From assembly GCF_002813445.1 (NCBI RefSeq), contig NZ_PHHD01000001.1, positions 4,402,001-4,466,000 of the forward strand: a stretch of 64,000 nt of DNA, given 5' to 3'. This DNA comes from Pseudomonas tolaasii NCPPB 2192. GTDB lineage: Bacteria > Pseudomonadota > Gammaproteobacteria > Pseudomonadales > Pseudomonadaceae. Shown here piece after piece: positions 35,659 to 43,813 of this stretch. Under the pieces are notes generated by a model. It saw only the letters and a program-made list of their open reading frames with translations. It ran no database searches and was not told where the DNA came from. Within the stretch, counting starts at the first letter, position 1, and every line of letters starts with the position of its first letter. A program made the position numbers and the translations under genes.

Positions 35659-35669
35659 AAGGGGGCGAG

Positions 35670-36545
35670 ATGAATTGGGATGATGCGCGGGTATTTTTGG
35701 CGGTGTGCCGTGAATCGACTCTGCGCGGCGCGGCCCGCGTGCTGGGAGTGGACCAGGCCACCGTAGGGCGTCGGATCAACGCCCTGGAGAAATCCCTGAG
35801 CGCGACCCTGTTTTTGCGCACCTCCGAAGGCTATGTACTCACGGCAGTCGGCGAAGCTGCCCTGTTGTCGGTGGAGAAAATGGAGCACTCGGCGCTGGAC
35901 CTGCAGCGCCGGATTCAGGGCCTGGATGACCGTCTGACCGGCACGGTGCGCGTCAGCACCACCGACTCAATGGCCATCGACTTCCTGATTCCGGCCATCG
36001 CCAGCCTGCACGACAAACACCCCGACGTGCGCGTACAACTGGATGCCTCCACGCAATTGATCAGCCTGGCCAGGCGCGAAGCCGATATTGCCGTACGCAA
36101 TTCCCGCCCCGACAACCCCGACCTCATTGCCCGGCGTATCGCCCGCTGGCCGGTGGGCCTGTTTGCGTCCAGGGGTTACCTGGAGCGCCACGGCATGCCG
36201 CAGCCGGGAAGCCCGTTCGAAGGCCATGATCTGGTGGTCTACCAACCGCACCTGCAACACCAAAAGGACCTGACACTGGCCTGCGAGCCCCTGGGCCATG
36301 GGCGCGTTGTGGCCGCGCTGAGTTCCAGCCTGTTGGTGCGCCGCTCGATTGCCGCGGGCCTGGGCATTGGCGAAATTCCAGTGCTCAGCGGCGAGCGCGA
36401 TGGGTTGGTGCGCCTCTGGCCGGAACGCACTCGGCCGTTGCCCTATGACGTGTGGCTGGTGACCCATGCCGACTTGCGCCACACCGCCCGGGTGCGGGTG
36501 GTGATCGATGAAATCGTCGCGGCGTTTGCCGGTACGGGCGATTGA
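35670..36545 (+). CDS. LysR-family transcriptional regulator
   Basis: A 291-residue LysR protein: HTH in DDARVFLAVCRESTLRGAAR and VDQATVGRRINALEKSL, then an effector domain beginning near TGTVRVSTTDSMA. The ATG at 35670 has a strong GGGGGCGAG upstream. Divergent from the quinone oxidoreductase, and followed by a REPIN. Confidence 0.88.
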   Translation: MNWDDARVFLAVCRESTLRGAARVLGVDQATVGRRINALEKSLSATLFLRTSEGYVLTAVGEAALLSVEKMEHSALDLQRRIQGLDDRLTGTVRVSTTDSMAIDFLIPAIASLHDKHPDVRVQLDASTQLISLARREADIAVRNSRPDNPDLIARRIARWPVGLFASRGYLERHGMPQPGSPFEGHDLVVYQPHLQHQKDLTLACEPLGHGRVVAALSSSLLVRRSIAAGLGIGEIPVLSGERDGLVRLWPERTRPLPYDVWLVTHADLRHTARVRVVIDEIVAAFAGTGD

Positions 36546-36603
36546 GCTCAACAGCACGGCGCCTGGTCGCATGCCTGAGTGGTGTGGAGCAAAAGCCCTC
36601 AAG

Positions 36604-36692
36604 TGTGGGAGCGGGCTTGCCCGCGATAGCGGTGTATCAGAGCTGAATGCAGTGGCTGACGCACCCTCATCGCGGGCAAGCCCGCTCCCACA
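36604..36692. repeat. REPIN of the TGTGGGAGC class
   Basis: Inverted arms TGTGGGAGCGGGCTTGCCCGCG at both ends enclose about 45 bases. Confidence 0.88.
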
Positions 36693-36720
36693 GTTTTGAC
36701 CGAGTTAGGCTTTGTTTTTC

Positions 36721-36747
36721 TGTGGGAGCTGGCTTGCCTGCGATGGC
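36721..36747 (+). repeat. Single REP of the TGTGGGAGC class
   Basis: TGTGGGAGCTGGCTTGCCTG followed by CGATGGC, with no inverted partner nearby: a REP singlet, 28 bases from the REPIN before it. Confidence 0.75.
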
Positions 36748-36794
36748 ATCAACTGGGTGCATCAGGCACACCCGATTGATGCCTCTCACCTTAC

Positions 36795-37358
36795 TCAGGC
36801 CGACAAGTGCTCATACAAGATTGTCGCACCGACCAGCATCAGCACCACGCCGCCGACCATCTCGGCGCGCTTGCCGACTACGGTGCCGAGTACACGGCCG
36901 AGCATCATGCCGATCGTCACCATGGTCATGGTCGCCAGGCCAATCGCGGCCGAAGCCAGCAGAATGTTCACGTCGACAAAGGCCAGGCCCACGCCGACTG
37001 CCAGCGCATCGATGCTGGTGGCGAAGGCCGTCACGGCCAGGATCAGGAACGAATGCTGGGCCGGTTTTTCCACTTCTTCATCATCGTCTTTGAGCCCGTT
37101 GTAAATCATGTGCAGGCCCAGGCCGACCAGCAGCGTGAAGGCGATCCAGTGGTCCCAGTTTTCCACCCAGCGCGTGGCGGCATGCCCGATGGCCCAGCCG
37201 ATCATGGGGGTAATGGCTTCAATCACGCCAAAAATAAGGCCGGCGCGCAGGGCTTCGACAAGGCGCGGTTTGTGCAGGCTGGAGCCTTTGCCGATAGCCG
37301 CCGCGAAGGCGTCCGTGGACATGGCGAGTGCGAGAAAAATCAGGGAAATGGGGTTCAC
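36795..37358 (-). CDS. mntP: Manganese efflux pump MntP
   Basis: A 187-residue inner-membrane protein with six predicted helices and the MntP signature acidic residues in helices 1 and 4 (LALAMSTDAFAAAIGKG and VTAFATSIDALAVGVGLAFVD), an internal duplication typical of the family. It exports Mn2+ when the metal is in excess. Its leader contains a yybP-ykoY manganese riboswitch, which fixes the assignment. The start ATG at 37358 leaves a leader of about 180 bases. Confidence 0.95.
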   Translation of the reverse strand: MNPISLIFLALAMSTDAFAAAIGKGSSLHKPRLVEALRAGLIFGVIEAITPMIGWAIGHAATRWVENWDHWIAFTLLVGLGLHMIYNGLKDDDEEVEKPAQHSFLILAVTAFATSIDALAVGVGLAFVDVNILLASAAIGLATMTMVTIGMMLGRVLGTVVGKRAEMVGGVVLMLVGATILYEHLSA

Positions 37359-37385
37359 GGCAAGGCTTCCAGTCGGGCTGTATGA

Positions 37386-37536
37386 GTCAACGACACAACC
37401 ACGCGCCCGACTTCAGGCATGGCTGTGTCGCTGGTCTCACCAACCACAACGGTGTTCGTACCACGGCAGGTTGCCGAATATGTTGATACGAACGCTTCTG
37501 AACGGGTCAGAAGCCGGTTACTCCCCAACGAAGGGC
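37386..37536 (-). promoter_or_regulatory. yybP-ykoY manganese riboswitch upstream of mntP
   Basis: The minus-strand leader has the conserved elements of this class in order: GGGGAGTAACCGG, the TATCAACATATTCGG loop segment, and GGTTGGTGAGACCAGCGA closing the aptamer. A long stem (CGACACAGCC pairing with GGTTGTGTCG, about 37386-37432) then follows as a likely expression platform. Mn2+ binding would be expected to raise mntP expression. Confidence 0.9.
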
Positions 37537-37568
37537 CGGAGCATAAACGGGCAGATATGAAAAAACTG

Positions 37569-38351
37569 TCAACGCCCTTCAAAGGCAGGTGGCCGACGCT
37601 CGGCAAACGCCGCCAGGCCCTCGCCAAAGTCTGCGCTGGCGCACGCCTGGCGGCGTAATTCGGCGATCTGCTCCATGGCTTGCACTGGCATGGGCTGCAA
37701 GTCTTCAAGGATGCGCAGTTGTTCCTTGACCGCCTGAATCGCCAGGGGCGCCTTGGCCGCGATGCCCCGTGCGATGTCCAGCGCAGTGGTTTCCAGTTCG
37801 TCGGTGGGCACCAAGCGGTTGATCACCCCGAAACGCTCGGCGCGCTCGGCGTCGAGTTTGTGCGCGCAGAAGAACATCTCCTTGAGCACATGAATCGGCA
37901 GGTTGTTGAAAAACCTCAACAGCCCGCTGGTGGTGTAGGGCAGGCCGATGTTGGCCGGGGTCATGGCAAAACTCGCGCTGGGGTCGGCCACCACCATGTC
38001 GCAGCTCATGGCCAGGTCCACAGCGCCACCCCAGGCGGAGCCTGAAATCGCGGCGATCACCACGCCCGGATACGCGCGGATACGCCGCAGCACTTGCTCC
38101 AGCGGCTTGCCGTAGGCCACGGGGTCGCGGTCGCGGGCGACTTCACCGATATCGTGGCCGGCGCTCCACACTGACTGGCCCGCTTCGGCACCCAGAATCA
38201 CCACGCCGACGCGCTGCGCGGCAAGGGCGACCAGGCTTTCATCCAGGCTGCCGAGTACCTGCGCGCTGAGCGCGTTGCGCTGGCTGGGGTTGCTGAACGT
38301 CAGGCGCGCGATGCGCAGGTCGATAAGTTCGAATGAAACATTGGCCGTCAT
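37569..38351 (-). CDS. Enoyl-CoA hydratase/isomerase family, methylmalonyl-CoA decarboxylase (ScpB)-like
   Basis: A 260-residue crotonase-fold protein. It shares with E. coli ScpB (methylmalonyl-CoA decarboxylase) SAGHDI in the oxyanion region, the DPxxYxxPLxQ stretch, GSAWGGAVDLAMSCD, FAMTPANIGLPYT and APLAIQAVKEQLRIL. The catalytic Tyr position of ScpB (PY in the MTP segment) is kept. It overlaps the upstream CoA-transferase gene by four bases (ATGA), so the two work together: CoA transfer to an acid, then decarboxylation or another crotonase step. Confidence 0.8.
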   Translation of the reverse strand: MTANVSFELIDLRIARLTFSNPSQRNALSAQVLGSLDESLVALAAQRVGVVILGAEAGQSVWSAGHDIGEVARDRDPVAYGKPLEQVLRRIRAYPGVVIAAISGSAWGGAVDLAMSCDMVVADPSASFAMTPANIGLPYTTSGLLRFFNNLPIHVLKEMFFCAHKLDAERAERFGVINRLVPTDELETTALDIARGIAAKAPLAIQAVKEQLRILEDLQPMPVQAMEQIAELRRQACASADFGEGLAAFAERRPPAFEGR

Positions 38352-39571
38352 GATGCGGTTCCTGTGTGGCTTGGGTGTTCGGGGGCCTGAAAAACTGCCT
38401 GTGCCTGGAGCAATGCCTGAATGCTTGCCGGAGCAAACCCGGCCTGGTGCAGCACCTCAACGCTGTGCTCGCCGAGCAGCGGCGGTGGCCGCGGCGCGTC
38501 ACCCGGTGGTGCTTCGCTGAAGATCGGGGTGACCACCTGGCGCAAGGCCCCCAGGGTCGGATGCGCCAGTGTATGGGTCAAATGGCTGTGCAGCACCTGT
38601 GGGTCGGCGAACACTTCGTCCAGCGTATTGATCGGGCCGGCAGGCAGCCCGGCGGCGATGAAACGCTCGGTCCAGTCGCGCTTGTTGCGGGTTTTCAGGC
38701 GGGTTTCCAGAATGGCTTTCAATTCCTCGCGGCGCTCCACCCGTGCCTCATTGCTCGCAAAGCGCGGGTCCTGTGGCAGGTCGGGCAGGTCCAGCAGCGT
38801 GCAGAGCCGGGTCCACATGGCAGATGTGATCGGCGCCAGGTTCAGCGGGCCGTCCAGGGTCTGGAACACGCCGTAAGGGGCGATCACCGCGTGGGCATTG
38901 CCGGTGCGCTTGGGCACATCGCCCAGGCTCAGGTAGCGCTGGCCGTGCACGCTGAGCAGGCCCATCAGGCTGGCCAGCAACGAGGTGCTCACGTGCTGGC
39001 CGCAACCCGTGCGCTCGCGCTCCAGCAGGGCCGCGAGCACTGCCGTGACCAGCCACATGCCCGAGGTCAAGTCGCCAATGGCGGTGCCGGTGCGCGTGGG
39101 GTCGCCGTCGCTGAAACCGGTGAGGCTCATCAGCCCGGAATAGCCTTGGGCTATCTGGTCAAAGCCTGGCCAACTGCTCATCGGGCCGTCGCTGCCAAAG
39201 GCGTTGATGCTGCCCAGAATCAGCCGTGGGTTGCGTGCACTGAGCACCGCGTAACCCAGGCCCATGCTCTCCAGCGTGCCGGGTTTGAAGTTCTCGATGA
39301 CCACGTCGGCGCCTTCGATCAACTGCTGGAGGGTGTCCAGTCCCCTGGGGTTGCGAAAGTCCAGGCACAGCCCGCGCTTGTTGCGGTTGCACGACAGGTA
39401 ATAAGTGCTCACACCCCGGTCGAACGGGCCCCAGGTGCGGCTCATGTCGCCATCCGGGCCGGGTTCGACCTTGATCACGTCCGCGCCCAGGTCAGCCAGC
39501 ACCATGGTGCAGAACGGGCCTGACAGCGCGCGGCTGAGGTCGATGATCTTGATTCCTTGCAGCGCTTGCAT
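38348..39571 (-). CDS. CaiB/BaiF (family III) CoA transferase
   Basis: A roughly 407-residue family III CoA transferase. LQGIKIIDLSRALSGPFCTMVLADLGADVIKVE opens the protein, and the catalytic Asp is probably in the GDLTSGMW segment near residue 165. It moves CoA between carboxylic acids without forming an enzyme anhydride of the class I type. The start is the ATG at 39571 (GGAG upstream), not the in-frame TTG four codons earlier. It lies between an MFS porter and a ScpB-like crotonase in one minus-strand operon. Confidence 0.9.
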   Translation of the reverse strand: MQALQGIKIIDLSRALSGPFCTMVLADLGADVIKVEPGPDGDMSRTWGPFDRGVSTYYLSCNRNKRGLCLDFRNPRGLDTLQQLIEGADVVIENFKPGTLESMGLGYAVLSARNPRLILGSINAFGSDGPMSSWPGFDQIAQGYSGLMSLTGFSDGDPTRTGTAIGDLTSGMWLVTAVLAALLERERTGCGQHVSTSLLASLMGLLSVHGQRYLSLGDVPKRTGNAHAVIAPYGVFQTLDGPLNLAPITSAMWTRLCTLLDLPDLPQDPRFASNEARVERREELKAILETRLKTRNKRDWTERFIAAGLPAGPINTLDEVFADPQVLHSHLTHTLAHPTLGALRQVVTPIFSEAPPGDAPRPPPLLGEHSVEVLHQAGFAPASIQALLQAQAVFQAPEHPSHTGTAS

Positions 39572-39586
39572 GGGCGTCTCCAACGA

Positions 39587-40882
39587 TTATTGAGGCAGGG
39601 TCTGGTGGCGAGTTTCCACCGCGAACGGCAGGATCAACACGCCGAGCACAAAGGCGGCGGCGGTCCAGGCAATCGGTGCGCCGATGGAGCCGTACCCGTG
39701 AATGGCCGCCGCCAGCAGAAAGTTGACCCCGGCGCCGATAAAGCGCCCCACCGAGGCATTGAAGGCAAAAGCTGTTGCGCGGATTCGCGTGGGGTATTGC
39801 TCGGGCAGCCACAGGGAAAAAATCGCAAAGTTGCCGCCGAAGAAGCCCAGGAACACCAGCGACACCATGAACAGGTTCAGCCCTTCATCCAGGTAGAACA
39901 CCCAGCCGAAGGCAAACACGATGGCCGCCGCCATGCCGCTGAAATAGAGACCCAGCGCCTTGCGCCGGCCCACTCGTTCCGCCAGCCACGGAGCCACCAG
40001 GCAACCGAGGATGGTGCTGAGGGACAACACCGCCGCGCCGATGGACGCCAGGTGCACTGCGCCTACGTGGTCGATACCTGCGCGGGTCGCCAGGGTGACC
40101 ACGGCAGTGGCTTCATACACCGAGCCGGCCCACAAACCGATAATCGCCACGCCCACCAGCGCCGAGCTGGTCAATGTGCGACGGCGAAAGGCCGGCGCGA
40201 AGATTTCCCACCAGGGCGCGCGCGGGCCGGTTTTGGCCAGTTGGCGTTGCGGCTCCTTGACCTTCAGCGCGGTATAAACGGCTACCACCGCAGGAAACAG
40301 CCCGCACAGGAACATCACGCGCCAGCCGTAAGTGGCACCCACGGTGTAGTTGAGGAGCGCGGCGATGAAAAAACCCAGGTAGTAACCGGTTTGCAGGTAG
40401 CCGGCGCCCATCTTGCGCCGGTCTTCGGGCCAGCTCTCGGCCACGTAAGTGCCAGCCAATGCCCATTCACCGCCGACGCCGATCCCGGCGATCAAGCGGA
40501 AAATCGCCAGTTGCCAGATGTTCTCGGAAAACGCCGCCGCCCCGGTAAACAGCGAGTACACCAGAATGCTCGCCGCCAGCACCTTGACCCGCCCGAAGCG
40601 GTCGGCCAGCGGCCCCCAGATGAAGGACAGGCCCCAGCCCACCAGAAACAGCCCGAACATGATCGAGCCATAGGCGGCGATGTTTGCAGCGGTGGGCTCA
40701 AGGCCGGAGTGGGGCAGCAATTCGGTCAGCGCCGGGATGAGCACCAGGGCGAATATCACTGAATCCACGCCGTCGAGCACCCAGCCCAGGTAGACGGCCC
40801 AGAAACCACGGATCTGTTCGCGGGATAAAGGGGTTTTTGCGGCTTTTTCCTGCGTTGCCGATGCGCTTAACGCTTTGAACAT
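39587..40882 (-). CDS. MFS transporter, probable carboxylate:H+ symporter
   Basis: A 431-residue 12-helix MFS protein. GPLADRFGRVKVL (loop 2-3 motif), RLIAGIGVGGEWALAGTYVAESWPEDRR (the family-specific motif of sugar/aromatic-acid type porters) and VAPWLAERVGRRKAL in the second half are seen. The ATG at 40882 has GGGAGG upstream. First gene of the porter/CoA-transferase/ScpB-like operon, 15 bases before the CoA transferase, so it probably imports the acid they use. Confidence 0.88.
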   Translation of the reverse strand: MFKALSASATQEKAAKTPLSREQIRGFWAVYLGWVLDGVDSVIFALVLIPALTELLPHSGLEPTAANIAAYGSIMFGLFLVGWGLSFIWGPLADRFGRVKVLAASILVYSLFTGAAAFSENIWQLAIFRLIAGIGVGGEWALAGTYVAESWPEDRRKMGAGYLQTGYYLGFFIAALLNYTVGATYGWRVMFLCGLFPAVVAVYTALKVKEPQRQLAKTGPRAPWWEIFAPAFRRRTLTSSALVGVAIIGLWAGSVYEATAVVTLATRAGIDHVGAVHLASIGAAVLSLSTILGCLVAPWLAERVGRRKALGLYFSGMAAAIVFAFGWVFYLDEGLNLFMVSLVFLGFFGGNFAIFSLWLPEQYPTRIRATAFAFNASVGRFIGAGVNFLLAAAIHGYGSIGAPIAWTAAAFVLGVLILPFAVETRHQTLPQ

Positions 40883-41018
40883 GACGACCTCCCGTGACCC
40901 TGAACGGGCCTTTTGTTGTGAGGTCAATCTAAGTAAGGGAGGCATAAGCAACAAATATGAAATTCCTTTGGAGGTATCGGATTTTTATATAGAGTTCAAG
41001 CTTTCAAGGAGGGCTCAC

Positions 41019-41942
41019 ATGGACCTGCGCCAACTGCGCTACTTCGTCAAAGTGGTCGAATGCGCCAATATCACTCGCGCCAGCGAGGCGTTGCACATTG
41101 CTCAGCCGGCGATCAGCCAACAGATGCGCAACCTCGAACAGGACTTGGGCATGCAACTGCTCGAACGCAGCGCCCAAGGCGTTGTGCCGACGGCAGCGGG
41201 GCACACGTTGTACCGGCATGCCGTGGACCTGCTGCGCCAGGCCGACGTCACCCACGAACTGCTGCGCCAGGACGCGCAATACCCCCAGGGCAAGGTCTCG
41301 GTAGGCATGCCGTCGAGCACTGCGCGCATGCTCGCCATGCCGCTGGCGCGCACCATTCGCAGCCGTTATCCGGGGATCAAGCTGGAGTTGATCGACGCCC
41401 CCAGTGCCGACCTGGGCGGCTTGATCACCACCGGGCGCGTGGCGCTGGCGGTGCAGGTCGATGGCGTGCCCACGCGTGGCGTGCTGTCGCGGCGACTGTT
41501 CACCGAAACCCTGTATCTGGTGGCGTGGCCGGCGTTTGAGTTGCCGGCGGCCGGCGTGAGTATCAAACACCTGGCGCAGATGCCACTGGTGCTGCCTTGT
41601 GCGCCAAATACGATCCGCAGCCGCGTTGAAGCGGCGATGCAGGAGGCCGGGTTGCCATTTGCGGTGGAGTTTGAGGCCAACTCCACTGACTTGCTGTTTT
41701 CGGCGGTGCTGGCGCGCCTGGGCGTCACCGTGCTCCCGTGGGCGGCGGCCCATGCGGAACTGGAAGAGAACCGGCTGAAACTGGCGCGCATTGACCACCG
41801 TCTGTTCAGCCGCGAGCTGTCGATGTGCTGGCCGGACACGGCGGTGCAAAGCAACGCCGTGCAGAAGGTCAAGGAAACCATTCTCGAGCTGTTCGAGGGG
41901 TTTGAACGGCAGCCGGGCTGGGCCGCCGTTACGCCACCATGA
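41019..41942 (+). CDS. LysR-family transcriptional regulator
   Basis: A 307-residue LysR protein of the Nac/CynR-like short-motif group: MDLRQLRYFVKVVECANITRASEALHIAQPAISQQMRNLEQDLG. The start ATG has AAGGAGGG upstream. It diverges from the MFS/CoA-transferase/ScpB operon across a 136-base AT-rich gap and is its likely regulator. Its 3' end overlaps the convergent LuxR-type gene by 14 bases. Confidence 0.9.
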   Translation: MDLRQLRYFVKVVECANITRASEALHIAQPAISQQMRNLEQDLGMQLLERSAQGVVPTAAGHTLYRHAVDLLRQADVTHELLRQDAQYPQGKVSVGMPSSTARMLAMPLARTIRSRYPGIKLELIDAPSADLGGLITTGRVALAVQVDGVPTRGVLSRRLFTETLYLVAWPAFELPAAGVSIKHLAQMPLVLPCAPNTIRSRVEAAMQEAGLPFAVEFEANSTDLLFSAVLARLGVTVLPWAAAHAELEENRLKLARIDHRLFSRELSMCWPDTAVQSNAVQKVKETILELFEGFERQPGWAAVTPP

Positions 41943-42501
41943 TGATCTTCGACACCAACTCCACCACGGTCTTGGCCTGCAGCTTCCTCATCAGCCGCGC
42001 GCGGTGCACTTCCACCGTGCGGTGAGAAATACCCAGGCGCAGGGCGATTTCCTTTGATTTGAGGCCGTTGACGATGTGCATGGCGATTTCCCGCTCCCGT
42101 GGCGTGAGGTCGCCGGTGCCCTGGTGCGTGCGGTCCAGGCGTTCGAAGTGCCAGACCATCAGCTCGAACGGATTTTTCGGGGTGAGGGTGTAGCCATGGG
42201 ATTTGGCCCAGAACACTTCGCCGCTTTTATGTTGCATGAAGCGTTCGTCGGAGTAGAAGCCGTTCGGGCTGTGGAGCAACCAGTCGTGGCTGCGTTTGCC
42301 GATGGCATGGTAGTCGGCCTGGGACGGGTAGATCAGCAGGGTCAGCTGGTTGAGCAGGGCGTCTCGCGCGTAGCCGAACAACTGCACAAACGCCTCGTTG
42401 CAGTCGACGATCACGCGGTGGCGCGTGACCAGCTGCGGCGCCGGGGAGTGCTGGAACGCCAGGCGCTGGATGTCCTGGAAAGGCTGTGTAAATGCATTCA
42501 T
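41929..42501 (-). CDS. PAS-LuxR transcriptional regulator
   Basis: A 190-residue regulator: an N-terminal PAS-like fold (residues about 15-120, VIVDCNEAFVQLFGYARDAL) and a C-terminal LuxR/GerE HTH (LTPREREIAMHIVNGLKSKEIALRLGISHRTVEVHRARLMRKL). It is not a receiver-domain protein, so it probably senses a ligand directly. It diverges from the thiolase/ligase/MFS operon, and the 130-base gap holds overlapping inverted repeats that could be its operator. Confidence 0.88.
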   Translation of the reverse strand: MNAFTQPFQDIQRLAFQHSPAPQLVTRHRVIVDCNEAFVQLFGYARDALLNQLTLLIYPSQADYHAIGKRSHDWLLHSPNGFYSDERFMQHKSGEVFWAKSHGYTLTPKNPFELMVWHFERLDRTHQGTGDLTPREREIAMHIVNGLKSKEIALRLGISHRTVEVHRARLMRKLQAKTVVELVSKIIMVA

Positions 42502-42537
42502 TGGGCGTCCTGCCTCATTGTGTTTCGCTCAGGGCGG

Positions 42538-42564
42538 CTACTTAGTCGTGTAAGTAGTTACACG
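42538..42564. promoter_or_regulatory. Overlapping inverted repeats between the PAS-LuxR gene and the thiolase (candidate operator)
   Basis: CTACTTA/TAAGTAG (42538-42544 and 42551-42557) and CGTGTAA/TTACACG (42547-42553 and 42558-42564), both perfect, overlap in 27 bases about 70 bases before the thiolase ATG. Confidence 0.55.
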
Positions 42565-42631
42565 AATTGGCGAGCGGCCAAGGGTGGGTCATTGTAAGGA
42601 ATGTCCGCACCAAGAACAGAAGAAATTACCT

Positions 42632-43810
42632 ATGCCTGCTGATTGCGTCTCCATTGTTGCTGCCGGTCATTCGAAGTTTGGTCGCCTGGAAGGCACCACC
42701 CTCGAAGACTTGATTGTGCAAGTCACCCGCGAAGCCCTGGCGGACGCGGCCATTGAGGCGTCCGAGATTGACGCGTTGTTTCTCGGGCACTTCAATTCGG
42801 GGCTGGTGCCCGACGGGTTTGCTGCCTCGTTGCTGCTGCAGGCCGACCCCGGGCTGCGTTTCACGCCGGCTACGCGCTGCGAAAACGCTTGTGCCTCGGG
42901 CGCGGCGGCGATTCAGGCCGGGGTCAACGCGATTTTGTCCGGCAGCGCCGAGCTGGTGCTGGTGGTGGGTGCGGAAAAGATGACCCACACCTCGACTGCC
43001 GACGTCACCCAGGCCCTGGCCGGCGCCGGTTATCAGAACGACCCGGCGGAAGCGGGGATGAGTTTTCCGCAATTGTTCGGTCGCGCCGCGCGCCAATATG
43101 CCGAGCGCTACCACTGCCCGCTGGGCTCGATGGCGGCCATCGCCACCAAAAACCACTCCAACGCCATGGCCAACCCGCTGGCGCAGATGCACCGGGTGAT
43201 GGATTTCGAGCACTGCAACAACGTCTCCAAGAGCAACCCGTTTGTGGCCGAGTCGTTGCGCCTGACGGACTGCTCGCTGATCAGCGACGGCGCGGCCGCC
43301 ATTATCCTCGCGTCGCCCAAACGCGCGCGGGCCTTCCGTCGCGATGTGCAGATTTGCGCCATGACCCAGGTCAATGACCTGCTGCCGATTGCCGGGCGCG
43401 ACATCCTCGCCTTCGAAGGCCCGCAACGTGCAATCCACACGGCATTGCGCGCGGCAAATATCACCTTGAATGACTTGAGCTTCGCCGAGGTACACGACTG
43501 CTTCACCATCGCTGAGCTGCTGATCTACGAAGCCATGGGGCTGGCGCCGAAAGGCGAGGGCCACCGCGTACTCGACAGCGGCGTGGTGCGCCACGGCGGG
43601 CGGTTGCCGGTGAACCTCTCCGGCGGGCTCAAGGCCAAGGGGCATCCGGTGGGCGCGACGGGCGTGTCGATGCATGCGCTGGCGTTCCGCCAATTGACCG
43701 GCGAGCCGATTGGCCTGGCGGTACCCAATCCTGAGTTCGGCCTGGTGTTCAATATGGGCGGGATGGCGGTGGCCAACTATGCGTCCGTCCTGCACGCGCG
43801 GCGTTGCTGA
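42632..43810 (+). CDS. Thiolase / acetyl-CoA acetyltransferase (SCP-x type)
   Basis: A 392-residue thiolase-fold enzyme of the sterol-carrier-protein-x/acetyltransferase group: nucleophile Cys87 in CENACASGAAA, HDCF for the catalytic His, and SGGLKAKGHPVGATG at the C-terminus. Such proteins cleave or condense beta-ketoacyl-CoA, often with branched or cyclic acyl groups. The ATG at 42632 is chosen. Three bases separate it from the acyl-CoA ligase gene, so the pair is one operon with the MFS porter. Confidence 0.9.
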   Translation: MPADCVSIVAAGHSKFGRLEGTTLEDLIVQVTREALADAAIEASEIDALFLGHFNSGLVPDGFAASLLLQADPGLRFTPATRCENACASGAAAIQAGVNAILSGSAELVLVVGAEKMTHTSTADVTQALAGAGYQNDPAEAGMSFPQLFGRAARQYAERYHCPLGSMAAIATKNHSNAMANPLAQMHRVMDFEHCNNVSKSNPFVAESLRLTDCSLISDGAAAIILASPKRARAFRRDVQICAMTQVNDLLPIAGRDILAFEGPQRAIHTALRAANITLNDLSFAEVHDCFTIAELLIYEAMGLAPKGEGHRVLDSGVVRHGGRLPVNLSGGLKAKGHPVGATGVSMHALAFRQLTGEPIGLAVPNPEFGLVFNMGGMAVANYASVLHARRC

Positions 43811-43813
43811 GCC

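Noticed and set aside
34513..36545. A second operon copy of the 19.4-21.3 kb LysR/quinone reductase pair
   Set aside because: Both are LysR/QOR pairs, but the enzymes belong to different QOR subgroups and the promoter palindrome is not shared, so this is parallel organisation rather than a recent duplication.
37355..37708. 117-codon minus-strand frame across the mntP leader
   Set aside because: It runs through the yybP-ykoY riboswitch and the 3' end of the crotonase gene in another frame; its sequence has no family features.
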